A DNA stretch of 31,478 bases from the NCBI GenBank assembly GCA_038256935.1, contig JBBSJV010000005.1:1-31478 (forward strand), read 5' to 3'. The DNA comes from JBBSJV01 sp038256935. GTDB lineage: Bacteria > Patescibacteriota > JACMRA01. Positions 1-7,726 of the stretch are shown one piece after another. How positions within the stretch are numbered: the stretch's first letter is position 1; each line of letters starts with the position of its first letter. A program made the position numbers and the translations under genes. The notes below the pieces were generated by a model, which did not search any database, was not told where the DNA came from, and worked only from the letters and a program-made list of their open reading frames with translations.

Positions 1-66
1 ATCCTTGACTACAAAACACCATTGGAAGTGTATAATAGTTATGTTGCATTAGATTTGGGAGAGTAG
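1..66 (+). CDS. IS30-like transposase, C-terminal end only (cut by window edge)
   Basis: Frame 1 is open from the first base to a TAG stop and reads ILDYKTPLEVYNSYVALDLG followed by one Glu. The pattern (L)-x-Y-K-T-P-x-E-V-(F/Y) followed by VAL close to the stop is what IS30-family transposases show at their C-terminus, where a short tail follows the DDE catalytic core. The catalytic part would lie outside the window, so I cannot say whether the gene is intact. I could not identify the right terminal inverted repeat in the following 120 bases. With only 21 residues this is a recognition by motif, not a firm family assignment. Confidence 0.55.
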   Translation: MLDYKTPLEVYNSYVALDLGE

Positions 67-186
67 CTTTAAATAATTAATCTTTTTTTAAAAATCTTAG
101 TCAATACTGGCTTTGTTAGCAATCCTTTGATATTGTATTTTTAAATACCTCATCGAATCCATTTGGTAGAAGGCTTGAAAGCTTAT

Positions 187-240
187 TTATTCAATAATTG
201 TTTGAATATCGTCTTCTAGTTCTTTTGGTTCACTAATAAT
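187..240 (-). pseudogene. Remnant of the 3' end of a glutathione peroxidase gene
   Basis: Read on the minus strand this stretch gives IISEPKELEDDIQTIIE and then TAA. The intact glutathione peroxidase at 916-1395 ends TTEPKELEGDIQKLLQ, so the last ~14 codons match closely at protein and DNA level. The codon just upstream of the match (241-243) is TAG and nothing beyond it resembles the peroxidase, so only the tail of a second copy survives. It lies between the transposase tail at 1-66 and the membrane gene at 297-749. A partial duplication or a transposition-linked deletion could explain it. The 67-186 stretch beside it shows no supported feature. Confidence 0.6.
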
Positions 241-296
241 CTAAAGTATTATATTTCAGCAAATTTAAAAAAATGTCTAAAATCTATTTGCTTATA

Positions 297-749
297 CTAT
301 AAAAAGTAGATGAGACCACCCATCAGTAAAGAAACAAGTGTATTAGATAATATTATACCACTAAACCCTACTAATTGCCAAATTAGATTATCAAAAATAT
401 ATTTATATACCAAAAACTGACCCTTCCAATTATGAGCGCCATTTTCCATCTCTTCTTTCTCTTTTGAGCTTAGATTTTTGAATTTGTTGTAGTATATTGC
501 TGATTTAATAGCAATAAACACAGCAGATACAGAAATTAGTAGAACAGCAAGTGTTTCGAGGTTAGTCGTGATAATATCAGCTAAGCTTAATGTGGCTTCA
601 CTTACGATGCCTTCCGTCAAAGTATATGAGCTAGAAGCAAAGAGGTGTGCAATGATTTGTAAAAGAGTAAAGGTAAGCATAAAATACCCACCAAATTTTT
701 TGAGACCAAATAATGCCAAAAAAGAGCCGAGTATATATACCGCAATCAA
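297..749 (-). CDS. Small multi-pass membrane protein of unknown function
   Basis: The 150-residue product has hydrophobic segments at about residues 1-17, 22-40, 64-86 and 120-148, with a charged stretch (KFKNLSSKEKEEMENG) between the third and fourth. I do not recognise a family. The TTG start at 747-749 begins inside the first hydrophobic segment. The same frame stays open upstream to a TAG near 862 and would encode more hydrophobic residues (VLTPLILIAVY), but it contains no ATG, GTG or TTG. The true N-terminus may therefore use a rarer start, or the 5' end may be disturbed near the A8 run (T8 on the plus strand, 832-839). No linked partner is obvious; it lies between a peroxidase remnant and the intact peroxidase gene. 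Confidence 0.55.
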   Translation of the reverse strand: MIAVYILGSFLALFGLKKFGGYFMLTFTLLQIIAHLFASSSYTLTEGIVSEATLSLADIITTNLETLAVLLISVSAVFIAIKSAIYYNKFKNLSSKEKEEMENGAHNWKGQFLVYKYIFDNLIWQLVGFSGIILSNTLVSLLMGGLIYFL

Positions 750-915
750 TATTAATGGGGTTAAAACTTTAAAGAGGTGACGATCTGTAATGAATCTTGT
801 GACATAGTTTGTATTTGTTAATTTAATACCCTTTTTTTTGTTAGAGAGGCTTAGCTCCTAACATTATATGGCATATTAAAAATATTGTACAGACGAGGCT
901 GAGATAGGAGATAAT

Positions 916-1395
916 TTACTGTAGCAATTTTTGAATATCGCCTTCCAGTTCTTTTGGTTCAGTAGTAGGTGCGTAGCGTTTGAACGGTTTTCCAGTTTTA
1001 TCAATCAAAAACTTGGTAAAATTCCATTTTAGATTTTCGCTGCCAAGTAGTCCTGGTAAAGATTCTTTTAGATAAACAAAAATAGGGTGAGTGTTGCCTC
1101 CATTCACATCGATTTTTTCGGTAATAGGAAAAGTTACCCCATAGTTTATTAGGCAGTTTTCTTGGATTTCAATTGCATCTTCTGGTTCTTGATTACCAAA
1201 TTGATTGCAAGGAAAGCCAATTATAACAAGGTCTTGATCTTTGTAGTTTTCATACAATTCTTGAAGTCCAGTGTATTGAGGTGTAAGCCCGCATTTACTT
1301 GCTGTATTAACAGCTAAGATTACTTTGTTCTGAAACTCAGAAAAGTCGATTTGACTGCCTTGAAGTGAATTGATTTTAAAATCGTAAATGGACAT
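916..1395 (-). CDS. Glutathione peroxidase family protein, probably thioredoxin-dependent
   Basis: Reduces hydrogen or lipid hydroperoxides in the cytoplasm. The 159 residues match the usual length of the non-selenium family, and no signal peptide is seen. The peroxidatic cysteine is Cys35 in NTASKCGLT, and the rest of the catalytic tetrad is Gln69 (FGNQEP) and Trp124-Asn125 (LKWNFTKF). A second cysteine, Cys81 in QENCLINYGVTFP, lies 46 residues after Cys35, the same spacing as the resolving pair of yeast Gpx3 (36/82). This points to the thioredoxin-using two-cysteine type and not to a glutathione user. It has an ATG start with no Shine-Dalgarno. A broken duplicate of its 3' end lies at 187-240. 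The separate thioredoxin/CcdA pair at 3669-4946 is membrane-bound, so its physiological electron donor is not shown here. Confidence 0.93.
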   Translation of the reverse strand: MSIYDFKINSLQGSQIDFSEFQNKVILAVNTASKCGLTPQYTGLQELYENYKDQDLVIIGFPCNQFGNQEPEDAIEIQENCLINYGVTFPITEKIDVNGGNTHPIFVYLKESLPGLLGSENLKWNFTKFLIDKTGKPFKRYAPTTEPKELEGDIQKLLQ

Positions 1396-1462
1396 ATTAT
1401 TTTGAAAGTTTGTACATGGTGATTAGATAAACACAAGCCTTTATTAGGTTTTAAGCAATCAA

Positions 1463-1630
1463 TCAGTCAACATCATTCTCTAAATCATCTAGTTCAGAGT
1501 TTGTAACACCTTCTGAAGCTGGTTTTTTAAAATCAAAGCCAGTTATATGATCAGGATCACCCACCAAAGATTTTGCAGTTACCTGTGGACTTTCGTCTTT
1601 AGGTTGTTGATTTGGCATTGCCTCAGGCAT
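1463..1630 (-). CDS. Small acidic protein of 55 residues, unknown
   Basis: ATG at 1628-1630 opens a 55-codon frame ending in TGA. The product starts MPEAMPNQQPKDESPQ and ends SELDDLENDVD. It is acidic, has no cysteine and no hydrophobic segment, and looks disordered. It fills most of the gap between the CPBP protease gene (1679) and the peroxidase gene (1395) on the same strand, which supports it being real. I recognise no family. The amino-acid composition is ordinary for a translated protein, but a chance ORF of this size is possible. Confidence 0.5.
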   Translation of the reverse strand: MPEAMPNQQPKDESPQVTAKSLVGDPDHITGFDFKKPASEGVTNSELDDLENDVD

Positions 1631-1678
1631 AATTAAAGCAAATCATAAAATTTTATTTTTATCAAAGAAGTTATATGA

Positions 1679-2194
1679 CTAACTATGATTCAATTTCTCC
1701 CACCCACCTAAAAATACTATCCAAATAAAAACCACAATCCAATGTATGAATATTGCTGAAATCAAACTCTTTGTCTGCCAAGTTAGGATTGTGCAGGTTA
1801 GGCCTAGTAAAAATGTTGCAAATAAGAAAAATGGTTTATAAAAAGTGGGGTCGCCTCGCTTAAAAAATAGTTTGGCGTTTATCGGGTGCATGAACACAAA
1901 AGTCATTAAATTTAATCCTGTAAGATATAGTTTTGGATCAGTAAAACCCGTTGGAATGGCTGGCAAAAGAATCCCTCTATAAATGATTTCTTCAAAAATT
2001 GATGGAAATACCAAAAGCCGAGGGATTAAACTTAGAGCTTCGAGTTTTGATACGATTTTGATTTTCAAAAAACCAGTTTTAAAGCCTAATGGAATAATTA
2101 GAATTGCAAGTAAAATGATGCTTAAACCAGTCAAAATCAGCCCTGCTTGATCAGGCCATCGCGTAAATTTTTCAAATAATCCCGCTAAATCCAT
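1679..2194 (-). CDS. CPBP-family intramembrane metalloprotease
   Basis: An integral membrane protein of 171 residues from the CPBP (Abi, CAAX protease and bacteriocin-processing) family, which includes Rce1-like proteases. The three family motifs are in order: EExxxR at Glu68-Glu69...Arg73 (FEEIIYRG), FxxxH ending at His103 (FVFMHP), and HxxxV starting at His151 (HWIVV). About five hydrophobic segments surround them. It is shorter than many members and begins only one helix before the first motif block. It starts 5 nt after the stop of the elongation factor P gene, so the two are probably cotranscribed. The substrate is unknown; members process membrane-linked peptides or act in bacteriocin immunity. 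Confidence 0.82.
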   Translation of the reverse strand: MDLAGLFEKFTRWPDQAGLILTGLSIILLAILIIPLGFKTGFLKIKIVSKLEALSLIPRLLVFPSIFEEIIYRGILLPAIPTGFTDPKLYLTGLNLMTFVFMHPINAKLFFKRGDPTFYKPFFLFATFLLGLTCTILTWQTKSLISAIFIHWIVVFIWIVFLGGWEKLNHS

Positions 2195-2199
2195 AAGAT

Positions 2200-2769
2200 T
2201 TAATTATTCCCCGTATCTCTCTCACTGTATTCTTCTTCATCGATGTTGATCCAGACTTTTTCACCGGTTTTGATAAAGGCAGGGACTTTGACTGTGGCTC
2301 CTGTTTCTATCACAGCGTCTTTGTAGACTCCTTGAACAGTATTGCCTTTTTCTACATCTACAGTTTGGGTGATAACAAAGGAAAGCTTAACTGGAAGCAA
2401 GACGTTGATTGGAGCATCATTGAAATACTGCAAAATCACTTCTTGACCTTCTTTGAGGTACTTTTCTTTCCCGCCCAAGGTATCAATTTTGATCTCGATA
2501 GTTTCATAAGTATCTCCAAGCATGAAATAAGCAAGTTCTTCATCCATGTAATTAAATGAAGCTTCACGTCTTTGGATGTCTGCTTCTTGGGCACTATCAC
2601 CGCTACCAAAGGTATGAATGATGGTAGTTCCGTCAACAACGTGTTTGAGAATAACTTTTTTGGATGGCTTTGCTCTATTCATCTTCAAAAAGTCACATTT
2701 GGTGACCATAAATGGTTGGTCATTAAAGATAACAACTTTACCTTGTTTGATCTCAGGAAAACTTAGCAT
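2200..2769 (-). CDS. efp: Translation elongation factor P
   Basis: EF-P binds the ribosome between the P and E sites and relieves stalling at consecutive prolines. At 189 residues it has the usual length and three beta-barrel domains: an N-terminal KOW-like domain to about residue 65, then two OB folds. The tip of the domain-1 loop reads NRAKPSKK, and Lys34 falls where E. coli EF-P carries its beta-lysylated Lys34. No EpmA/EpmB-type modification genes are in the window. The need for EF-P is easy to see here: the giant protein at 21719 has long proline-rich stretches. The gene uses ATG preceded by an AT-rich stretch with no Shine-Dalgarno, and it leads the CPBP gene by 5 nt. Confidence 0.93.
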   Translation of the reverse strand: MLSFPEIKQGKVVIFNDQPFMVTKCDFLKMNRAKPSKKVILKHVVDGTTIIHTFGSGDSAQEADIQRREASFNYMDEELAYFMLGDTYETIEIKIDTLGGKEKYLKEGQEVILQYFNDAPINVLLPVKLSFVITQTVDVEKGNTVQGVYKDAVIETGATVKVPAFIKTGEKVWINIDEEEYSERDTGNN

Positions 2770-2777
2770 ATGGCTAA

Positions 2778-2806
2778 TTTATGGATATAGAGTGGATTAA
2801 TGTCAA
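2778..2806 (-). promoter_or_regulatory. Possible promoter for efp-CPBP operon
   Basis: On the minus strand a perfect TTGACA (2801-2806) is followed after 17 nt by CATAAA (2778-2783), a 4/6 match to the -10 consensus. Initiation would fall a few bases before the ATG at 2769, giving a near-leaderless mRNA. The -35 is good and the -10 weak. Confidence 0.4.
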
Positions 2807-2822
2807 TAATGGAGTGTTTTAG

Positions 2823-3371
2823 TTATCTAGGAAATCTTTGATTAAAAACTGACTGCACAGTATTACAGCTTGGGGTAAACATTAATTCGCAATTATTCAA
2901 TACCTCTGCTGCCAACTCTTCTCGAGGCATAGAATGAAGCCTGTTTAGATAATTTTGCCACTCAGTTGCCGCTTGTTCAGCTTGTTGAGACTGTTCTGTA
3001 GCTATTCTATTTTGTTCAAAGGCGTCTGGCAGTTGTCTAATATTTGAATTATTGTATGGTGTAATTTGATCATTTGGTTGTGTATATGGTTGAGAGGACG
3101 GTTGTACATTTACTTGATTTGTACCACACTGACCATTGGCATCTCTACCTAATCCATTTGCACATAAATTGCTGGACTGATCACCTGCTATTTTGCCTAA
3201 TTTCCCATCAGCTGGCCTTGCATTTTCAACAGTATCTAAGGAGTTTTGAATCCACTGATCCCCCCCTTCTAAGGTACCTCCGCATCCTCCTATTAATAAA
3301 ATAAAAGGGGCTAATATCCTTAAACCAAATCGTTTGTAATTAAGATCATTTAATTGTTCTATTCCTGACAT
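2823..3371 (-). CDS. Secreted lipoprotein of unknown function
   Basis: The 182-residue product has a basic n-region (NYKRFGLR), a hydrophobic core and a lipobox IGGC with the lipidated cysteine near residue 30, so it should be anchored to the outer face of the cytoplasmic membrane. The mature part begins with a Gly-rich linker (CGGTLEGGDQW), contains a short Cys pair (LCANGLGRDANGQC), a Gln/Asn/Pro-rich linker, and then a predicted helical region with a second Cys pair (NNCELMFTPSC). These could be disulfides, and the thioredoxin/CcdA pair is encoded nearby. No known domain is recognised. The N-terminus is about ten residues longer than typical; a later start is not offered by an ATG. Confidence 0.7.
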   Translation of the reverse strand: MSGIEQLNDLNYKRFGLRILAPFILLIGGCGGTLEGGDQWIQNSLDTVENARPADGKLGKIAGDQSSNLCANGLGRDANGQCGTNQVNVQPSSQPYTQPNDQITPYNNSNIRQLPDAFEQNRIATEQSQQAEQAATEWQNYLNRLHSMPREELAAEVLNNCELMFTPSCNTVQSVFNQRFPR

Positions 3372-3489
3372 AGCTTAATCAATAACACAAAAAACAACTT
3401 TGTTCAAGTAAAATAATTTAGCAGAGCCTCAATGCTTATTTAAAGGTTTCGTTGATAATAAAAATAGACCCCGTTAAACAAGTACGGGA

Positions 3490-3602
3490 TTGCAGATGTC
3501 ATTAATTTCAATGATAAAATCCTCATGTCACCCTGAATTTATTTCAGGGTCTATTACTCCGATTATAGGAAAAGATGCTGAAACAAGTTCAGCATGACAG
3601 GT
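3490..3602. repeat. Dispersed hairpin repeat, copy 1
   Basis: This ~110-bp element is repeated at 7727-7838 with only scattered differences. It contains two hairpins: CCCTGAA tttat TTCAGGG (about 3531-3549), and ATGCTGAA acaag TTCAGCAT near the right end, which closes with TGACA. Between the two ends of the family (TGTCA...TGACA) the arms pair with themselves. It fills most of the gap between the lipoprotein and ccdA genes; no ORF is seen in that gap. Confidence 0.8.
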
Positions 3603-3668
3603 TAAAATTGTAAGCAAATAAACTTGCATTAACAGTGGTGACAAGGGGCTTAAAAATCACAAAAAAGC

Positions 3669-4400
3669 TTAAGAATTCAAATCTCTAAGGATTTCATTCT
3701 CAAATTTGATAATCGTATCACCTAGTAATTCTATTGACCAAGCTTCTAGGTCTTTTATCCAGCCAAAGATTATTGCTAGCCCAACTAAGATAAACAAGCC
3801 ACCGATGATTTGTTTGAAAAGCCCATTTGGATTAGCTGCCCATTTCATTCTTTTAGTTAGTTTCTGTCCAAGAAGAGAAATCAAAAACAATACACTTGCA
3901 AGTCCTAAAATATAGATTATTAGATTCAATATCCCCCAAGCTAGATTGGCTGGCAAGATCACCGCAAGGATGTATAGATAGGTTGGGCTGCAGCTTGTAA
4001 AGACAGGGCCAAGGGCAAAGCCTGTGAATATTTCTTGGGTAAAGCCTGTCTTGATCTGGTTAGTTTTTTCCAAGTTTCCATCACTCCATCTTGATAATCC
4101 CAGCTTGTAAGAAATCATTGTCCAGGCATCTGGGAAGAGTAAAGTAAGTCCTAATAATATTACCAAACCTCCTGAAAAGTATGTCCAGACATAATCAGGC
4201 ACTCCAAGAAGAGTCGTCGTGGCCTTTAAAAGAAGGGAAAATAGGAAAATTGAGAGACTCAAGGACAAAATAATGACTAAAGCTGAGTGTTTTTTGCTAT
4301 TACTGCTAGACCCGCCAACTATTATAGGGAGAAGGGGGAACACGCAGGGAGCAAGAACTGTCAGGACTCCTGCCATAAAACTAACAAAAAGTATCAACAT
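3669..4400 (-). CDS. ccdA: CcdA/DsbD-type thiol-disulfide membrane transporter
   Basis: Carries reducing power across the cytoplasmic membrane to exported thiol proteins. The 243-residue polytopic protein has about six hydrophobic helices. The pair of intramembrane cysteines expected for this family is Cys19 in LAPCVFPLLP and Cys137 in FTSCSPTYLYI; the usual proline after the first Cys region is kept. It follows the membrane-anchored thioredoxin gene by 9 nt, so the natural reading is that CcdA passes electrons to that thioredoxin on the outside. No cytochrome c or haem-attachment gene is in the window, which argues for a role in disulfide reduction and not in cytochrome maturation. Confidence 0.88.
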   Translation of the reverse strand: MLILFVSFMAGVLTVLAPCVFPLLPIIVGGSSSNSKKHSALVIILSLSLSIFLFSLLLKATTTLLGVPDYVWTYFSGGLVILLGLTLLFPDAWTMISYKLGLSRWSDGNLEKTNQIKTGFTQEIFTGFALGPVFTSCSPTYLYILAVILPANLAWGILNLIIYILGLASVLFLISLLGQKLTKRMKWAANPNGLFKQIIGGLFILVGLAIIFGWIKDLEAWSIELLGDTIIKFENEILRDLNS

Positions 4401-4409
4401 ATAATCAAA

Positions 4410-4946
4410 CTAGGATTGATAAAAATTAATAATATCTTCGAGTTTTTCTAATTGATACAGGCCTACTTCTTTTTTGATTAATTGACCCTCACCATCGACT
4501 TTAACCAATGTATGCTGGCTAGTTACTCCGTATTTTTGCCTCAAAGATTGATTGCTGTCATAGTCAACCTTGTAAACATTTAATCCTTCTGGAATGTCAC
4601 TTTCTTTGCTGCTTAATTCAGTATCTAAAGCTTTACAACTAGGGCACCATGAAGCATGAAAAAACAACACTGATCCTTGAGGTGGGAGATCTAGTTCTGG
4701 GTCATAATCGGTATAACTACCAGCTAAAATATTACTTTGACTATCAGTTGAGTTACCTGACAAATCAGGGGCAGTTGATATATTATCTGATGTGGAGTTT
4801 TGATTACTGGATTGTATTTCTTGACTCTGATTGCTAGCCACCTCCATGGTCTCTCTACCAGCTTGATAGGTTTGAAAACTATAGATTCCAAGTGAGATTA
4901 GAGTAATGATTACTAGTATTAAAAGGGCTCTTTTGTTATTAGACAT
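4410..4946 (-). CDS. Membrane-anchored extracytoplasmic thioredoxin-like protein
   Basis: Residues 7-26 form an N-terminal membrane anchor. A Ser/Asn/Gln-rich linker follows to about residue 75, then a thioredoxin fold to residue 178. The active site is WCPSC at residues 100-104 (FFHASWCPSCKALD). The position normally taken by the cis-proline before the last strands reads GVTSQHTLVKVD, so His replaces Pro. That is unusual and may change redox potential or substrate choice. The gene sits between tatD (21 nt upstream) and ccdA (9 nt downstream), so it is most likely the external partner of CcdA, reducing disulfides in secreted proteins such as the Cys-rich surface proteins encoded further right. 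The link to those substrates is inference. Confidence 0.87.
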   Translation of the reverse strand: MSNNKRALLILVIITLISLGIYSFQTYQAGRETMEVASNQSQEIQSSNQNSTSDNISTAPDLSGNSTDSQSNILAGSYTDYDPELDLPPQGSVLFFHASWCPSCKALDTELSSKESDIPEGLNVYKVDYDSNQSLRQKYGVTSQHTLVKVDGEGQLIKKEVGLYQLEKLEDIINFYQS

Positions 4947-4967
4947 TTAGATTAATTATTAAAATTA

Positions 4968-5834
4968 TTATGATACTAAAAGAAATGGGAAAAGTTGTCC
5001 ACTGTTACTATTACTTGCCTTCCAAACTTGGTCTTTGGAAATGGATTTTAATTCACTAATTTTCTCAGCAACTAAATCTATATAGACAGGTAGACAATCC
5101 TTTCCACGCTTTGGGGTAGGGGCTAAAAATGGCAAATCAGTTTCTAAGACAAAGCTACCCAGAGGACAGATTTGAACAGTTTCTCTGAGATCATCAGCAT
5201 TTTTACCAAAAGTAATTATCCCTCCGTACCCCACTTTTCCTCCACGGTCCAAAATCGATCTCAAATTATCAGTATTCCCAGTAAAACAATGGATTAAGAA
5301 TTTACCATGTAAGGATTTAAAATTATCTAATATAGCAAAAAAATCATCAAAGGCTTCTCTAACATGAAACACAGGAGTAATATTTCTCTCACTTGCAATT
5401 TGCAACAAACCTTCTAATAAATGTTGTTGTTTTTTAATAATTTGTGGATCTTGAGAGTAATAATAATCAAGGCCAATTTCACCCATGCCGACTACTTGTT
5501 TGTCAGAAAAAGTAGAGTTTGAAGTAATATAATCTTGGTAGTTTTTTAAATAAGAAGCGGGGATGAATTCATTATCAACAAGCTCAGGGTGGGAGCCAAA
5601 AATGTATTTAATTTTTTTATTTGGGTCAAATAATTTGTAGACTAAATCAAAATTTTGGATACTGACACCTACTTGAACAAACCAATCATGGTTTTGAAGC
5701 AATTGATTAGCTGCGTCTCTAGACTTATCGATCTGTTCAGAATTCAAATCTCCAAAGCTAACCTCTCTTTGGTCGGGGGGCAAAACACCTTGACGCTGCA
5801 ATAACATATCTAGGTGTCCGTGAGTGTCGTGCAT
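4968..5834 (-). CDS. tatD: TatD-family metal-dependent hydrolase (DNase)
   Basis: A cytoplasmic TIM-barrel metallohydrolase; family members act as 3'-5' DNases or in D-amino-acid deacylation. The product has 288 residues, slightly longer than usual. Metal ligands in the expected order are His5 and His7 (HDTHGHLD), Glu119 (GMGEIGLDYY), His157 (VFHVREAF), His182 (LIHCFTGN) and Asp233 (ETDLPFLAPTP). The C-terminal NSNSGQLFPF is the family's closing motif. It begins 1 nt after the stop of the carboxypeptidase gene. Its place among envelope genes is not explained by the family function and may only be operon packing. Confidence 0.9.
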   Translation of the reverse strand: MHDTHGHLDMLLQRQGVLPPDQREVSFGDLNSEQIDKSRDAANQLLQNHDWFVQVGVSIQNFDLVYKLFDPNKKIKYIFGSHPELVDNEFIPASYLKNYQDYITSNSTFSDKQVVGMGEIGLDYYYSQDPQIIKKQQHLLEGLLQIASERNITPVFHVREAFDDFFAILDNFKSLHGKFLIHCFTGNTDNLRSILDRGGKVGYGGIITFGKNADDLRETVQICPLGSFVLETDLPFLAPTPKRGKDCLPVYIDLVAEKISELKSISKDQVWKASNSNSGQLFPFLLVS

Positions 5835-5835
5835 A

Positions 5836-7242
5836 TTAGAATTCTCGAATTAGAGCCAAATACATGGGATAATTTTTATTCCAATCAGTAACACCTCTGT
5901 AAGTTCCCTCAATAAGTATTGATGTTGTTCCTTGGCTTTCAGCCCAAACCACTTGATCACCTGGAACCGAAGAAGTAGTAGCTACCTCAGGGCCGTTGTA
6001 GACTCCAACAGGATAACCTGTTCTTTGAGAGACCCAGTAGGCCATGTTTTGAGTGGCAGGTTTGCGAGTATTTCCCATAAAAATAATCCCTCTAGGCGGC
6101 CATTGATTGTGATAGGCTATCATGTGAGTAATGCTTTCTTGTTTTATGATGTCTATTAATTTATCAGTTTCTGGTTCAGAAGCAGCGAAACCACCGCAAA
6201 CAGGACAAGGGATCCAGCCGGATGGGAAACTACGATTAAGATTAACTCCTCTAGCATTGTATCTAGCATCTAAACCATAGCTACCTGTAGTTTTTTGCAC
6301 GATTGTACCATCGATATTTACATAAGGAATGATCACAAAAGTCTTATTTTTCCCAAGTAACTCTTGAGGATTAGCCATCATAAAATCTCTGAGCATCCAC
6401 AGTCCTCCTGCATGCCACTCTTCACCATGGGTTGCTCCTGTAAGCATTATTCTTTTACCGCTGCTATTTGAACTACCAAAAATCCAGGCCTCTAATGGTC
6501 TATTTAAAACACTGTAACCATAGACTATTTTTTCCCAGTGAGCAGTTCTAAATGGTATTGAATAGCTCCATTTTTCTGTCTCGCCAGAACAATTGGTATC
6601 ACTACAAATAACAGTTCTTCTAAGTCCAAAAACGTATTCACTATATCTATTTAATCTTGTTGGAATTACTGTTAGATTTCTACCATTTAAACTCGTAGTA
6701 AATTCTGTTTCTGGGTAAAACTGTAAAGCCGAGATCAAATCCTCTGTAGGTGCTTGCTCAAAACTAACAGTGAAGCTAGTTGGAATTGCCACACCTTGCT
6801 GCATCGGTTGTAAAGAACTAGAGGAGAAGCCAACTAAAGTATTGGGGACAGCTAAAGTAGTAAATACGGACTTACTTTGATCAAGTGATGTTTGGGAGAA
6901 AGGGGCAGGGGGAGTGATTTGTTGAGGATCAAATACAATATCTACAAAATTTGGGTCAAGATCTCGATCTATATTTTCCATTTGTTGATCGTCCCTAGGA
7001 GTTATTGCTGTAGAAGCCTGCTCGCCAGTTTCAGGAATTGAGTCAATTGTAGAATTAGTTGATGCAATTTCATCTAAAAGTTTACTTGTTTCTAAGAAGC
7101 TGCTTGAATCACTTAATTTTGATCGGTATTGTGGACCAGAATTTGCATTAGTATTGATTAAAAAACTTAAACCAATGACTGGAATAAGCACTCCTGTTAT
7201 GGTCAGTATAGTATATAATTTGTTGAATTTAAATTTAGACAT
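5836..7242 (-). CDS. Secreted M14-family zinc carboxypeptidase with Ig-like domain
   Basis: The 468 residues comprise an N-terminal anchor or signal (about 10-30), a low-complexity linker to about 125, a beta-rich region of about 135-235 resembling bacterial Ig-like (Big_5/SbsA) domains, and an M14 peptidase domain of about 237-468. Zinc ligands are His272 and Glu275 (GATHGEEWHAGG) and His378 (AYHNQ). Substrate-binding Asn336-Arg337 (GVNLNRSFP) and the general base Glu445 (ILIEGTYRG) are present, so the enzyme should be active. A CPVC insert follows the Arg motif. M14 relatives such as MpaA and Csd4 trim peptidoglycan peptides; an envelope role is likely but the substrate is not shown. It overlaps nothing: 4 nt after the holin-like gene, 1 nt before tatD. 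Confidence 0.88.
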   Translation of the reverse strand: MSKFKFNKLYTILTITGVLIPVIGLSFLINTNANSGPQYRSKLSDSSSFLETSKLLDEIASTNSTIDSIPETGEQASTAITPRDDQQMENIDRDLDPNFVDIVFDPQQITPPAPFSQTSLDQSKSVFTTLAVPNTLVGFSSSSLQPMQQGVAIPTSFTVSFEQAPTEDLISALQFYPETEFTTSLNGRNLTVIPTRLNRYSEYVFGLRRTVICSDTNCSGETEKWSYSIPFRTAHWEKIVYGYSVLNRPLEAWIFGSSNSSGKRIMLTGATHGEEWHAGGLWMLRDFMMANPQELLGKNKTFVIIPYVNIDGTIVQKTTGSYGLDARYNARGVNLNRSFPSGWIPCPVCGGFAASEPETDKLIDIIKQESITHMIAYHNQWPPRGIIFMGNTRKPATQNMAYWVSQRTGYPVGVYNGPEVATTSSVPGDQVVWAESQGTTSILIEGTYRGVTDWNKNYPMYLALIREF

Positions 7243-7246
7243 AAGC

Positions 7247-7600
7247 TTAATCTTCGATATATTTACTCACAAAACTGTGGCCTATTGATAAAACCACTGA
7301 AATTATAAGAAGGGTAATAGTTTTTTCTGCAAAATCTCCAGATACAGTAATGCCATCGATGTTTGTAGCTATCCAAATGGCAATTAGATTGATAACTATA
7401 TTAAACAAGCCAAAAGTTAACAGAGTCAAAGGTAGAGCCAAAACCCTAACTACAGGCATCACTATAAAATTAATTATTGATAAGATAACTACAAAAACAA
7501 AAGCCGCAGTTACATCAGCTACTTCAAAACTTGGTAATATCAAAGACAATAAATAAACTAAAAGAATATTTACAACAAAATGGGATAATATTCTAAACAT
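7247..7600 (-). CDS. Phage_holin_4_2/YvlD-family small membrane protein
   Basis: 117 residues with four hydrophobic segments at about 4-23, 29-48, 52-76 and 92-110. The layout and the sequences FVVILSIINFIVMPVV and LPLTLLTFGLFNIVINLIAI are typical of PF04020, a widespread family named after holins but usually chromosomal and of unknown membrane function. It is the first gene of the five-gene minus-strand operon down to ccdA. No lysin or phage genes are near, so a true holin role is unlikely. An acidic tail (YIED) ends the protein. Confidence 0.85.
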   Translation of the reverse strand: MFRILSHFVVNILLVYLLSLILPSFEVADVTAAFVFVVILSIINFIVMPVVRVLALPLTLLTFGLFNIVINLIAIWIATNIDGITVSGDFAEKTITLLIISVVLSIGHSFVSKYIED

Positions 7601-7726
7601 AAAACTACTAAAATTAAATTACGCAGAGTTTAAATTGAGACTCAGGTTTGATTTAGCATTTAAAATTGTAGCTAAACTGTCAATGTATTAATAACGAGCG
7701 TTGCTGTTAAAATTTTTCTTTCATGC

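Noticed and set aside
840..862. Hairpin GTTAG-a-GAG / CTC-CTAAC as a terminator for the peroxidase gene
   Set aside because: On the minus strand the hairpin is followed by eight A, not T; the T run is on the wrong side for either direction.
7247..7600. Holin-like protein as a sign of a prophage
   Set aside because: The family is mostly chromosomal and no phage structural, lysin or integrase genes are nearby.
7678..7683. Perfect TTGACA on the minus strand upstream of the holin-like operon
   Set aside because: The nearest -10-like sequence (TACAAT) is only 7 nt away and nothing suitable lies at 16-18 nt.
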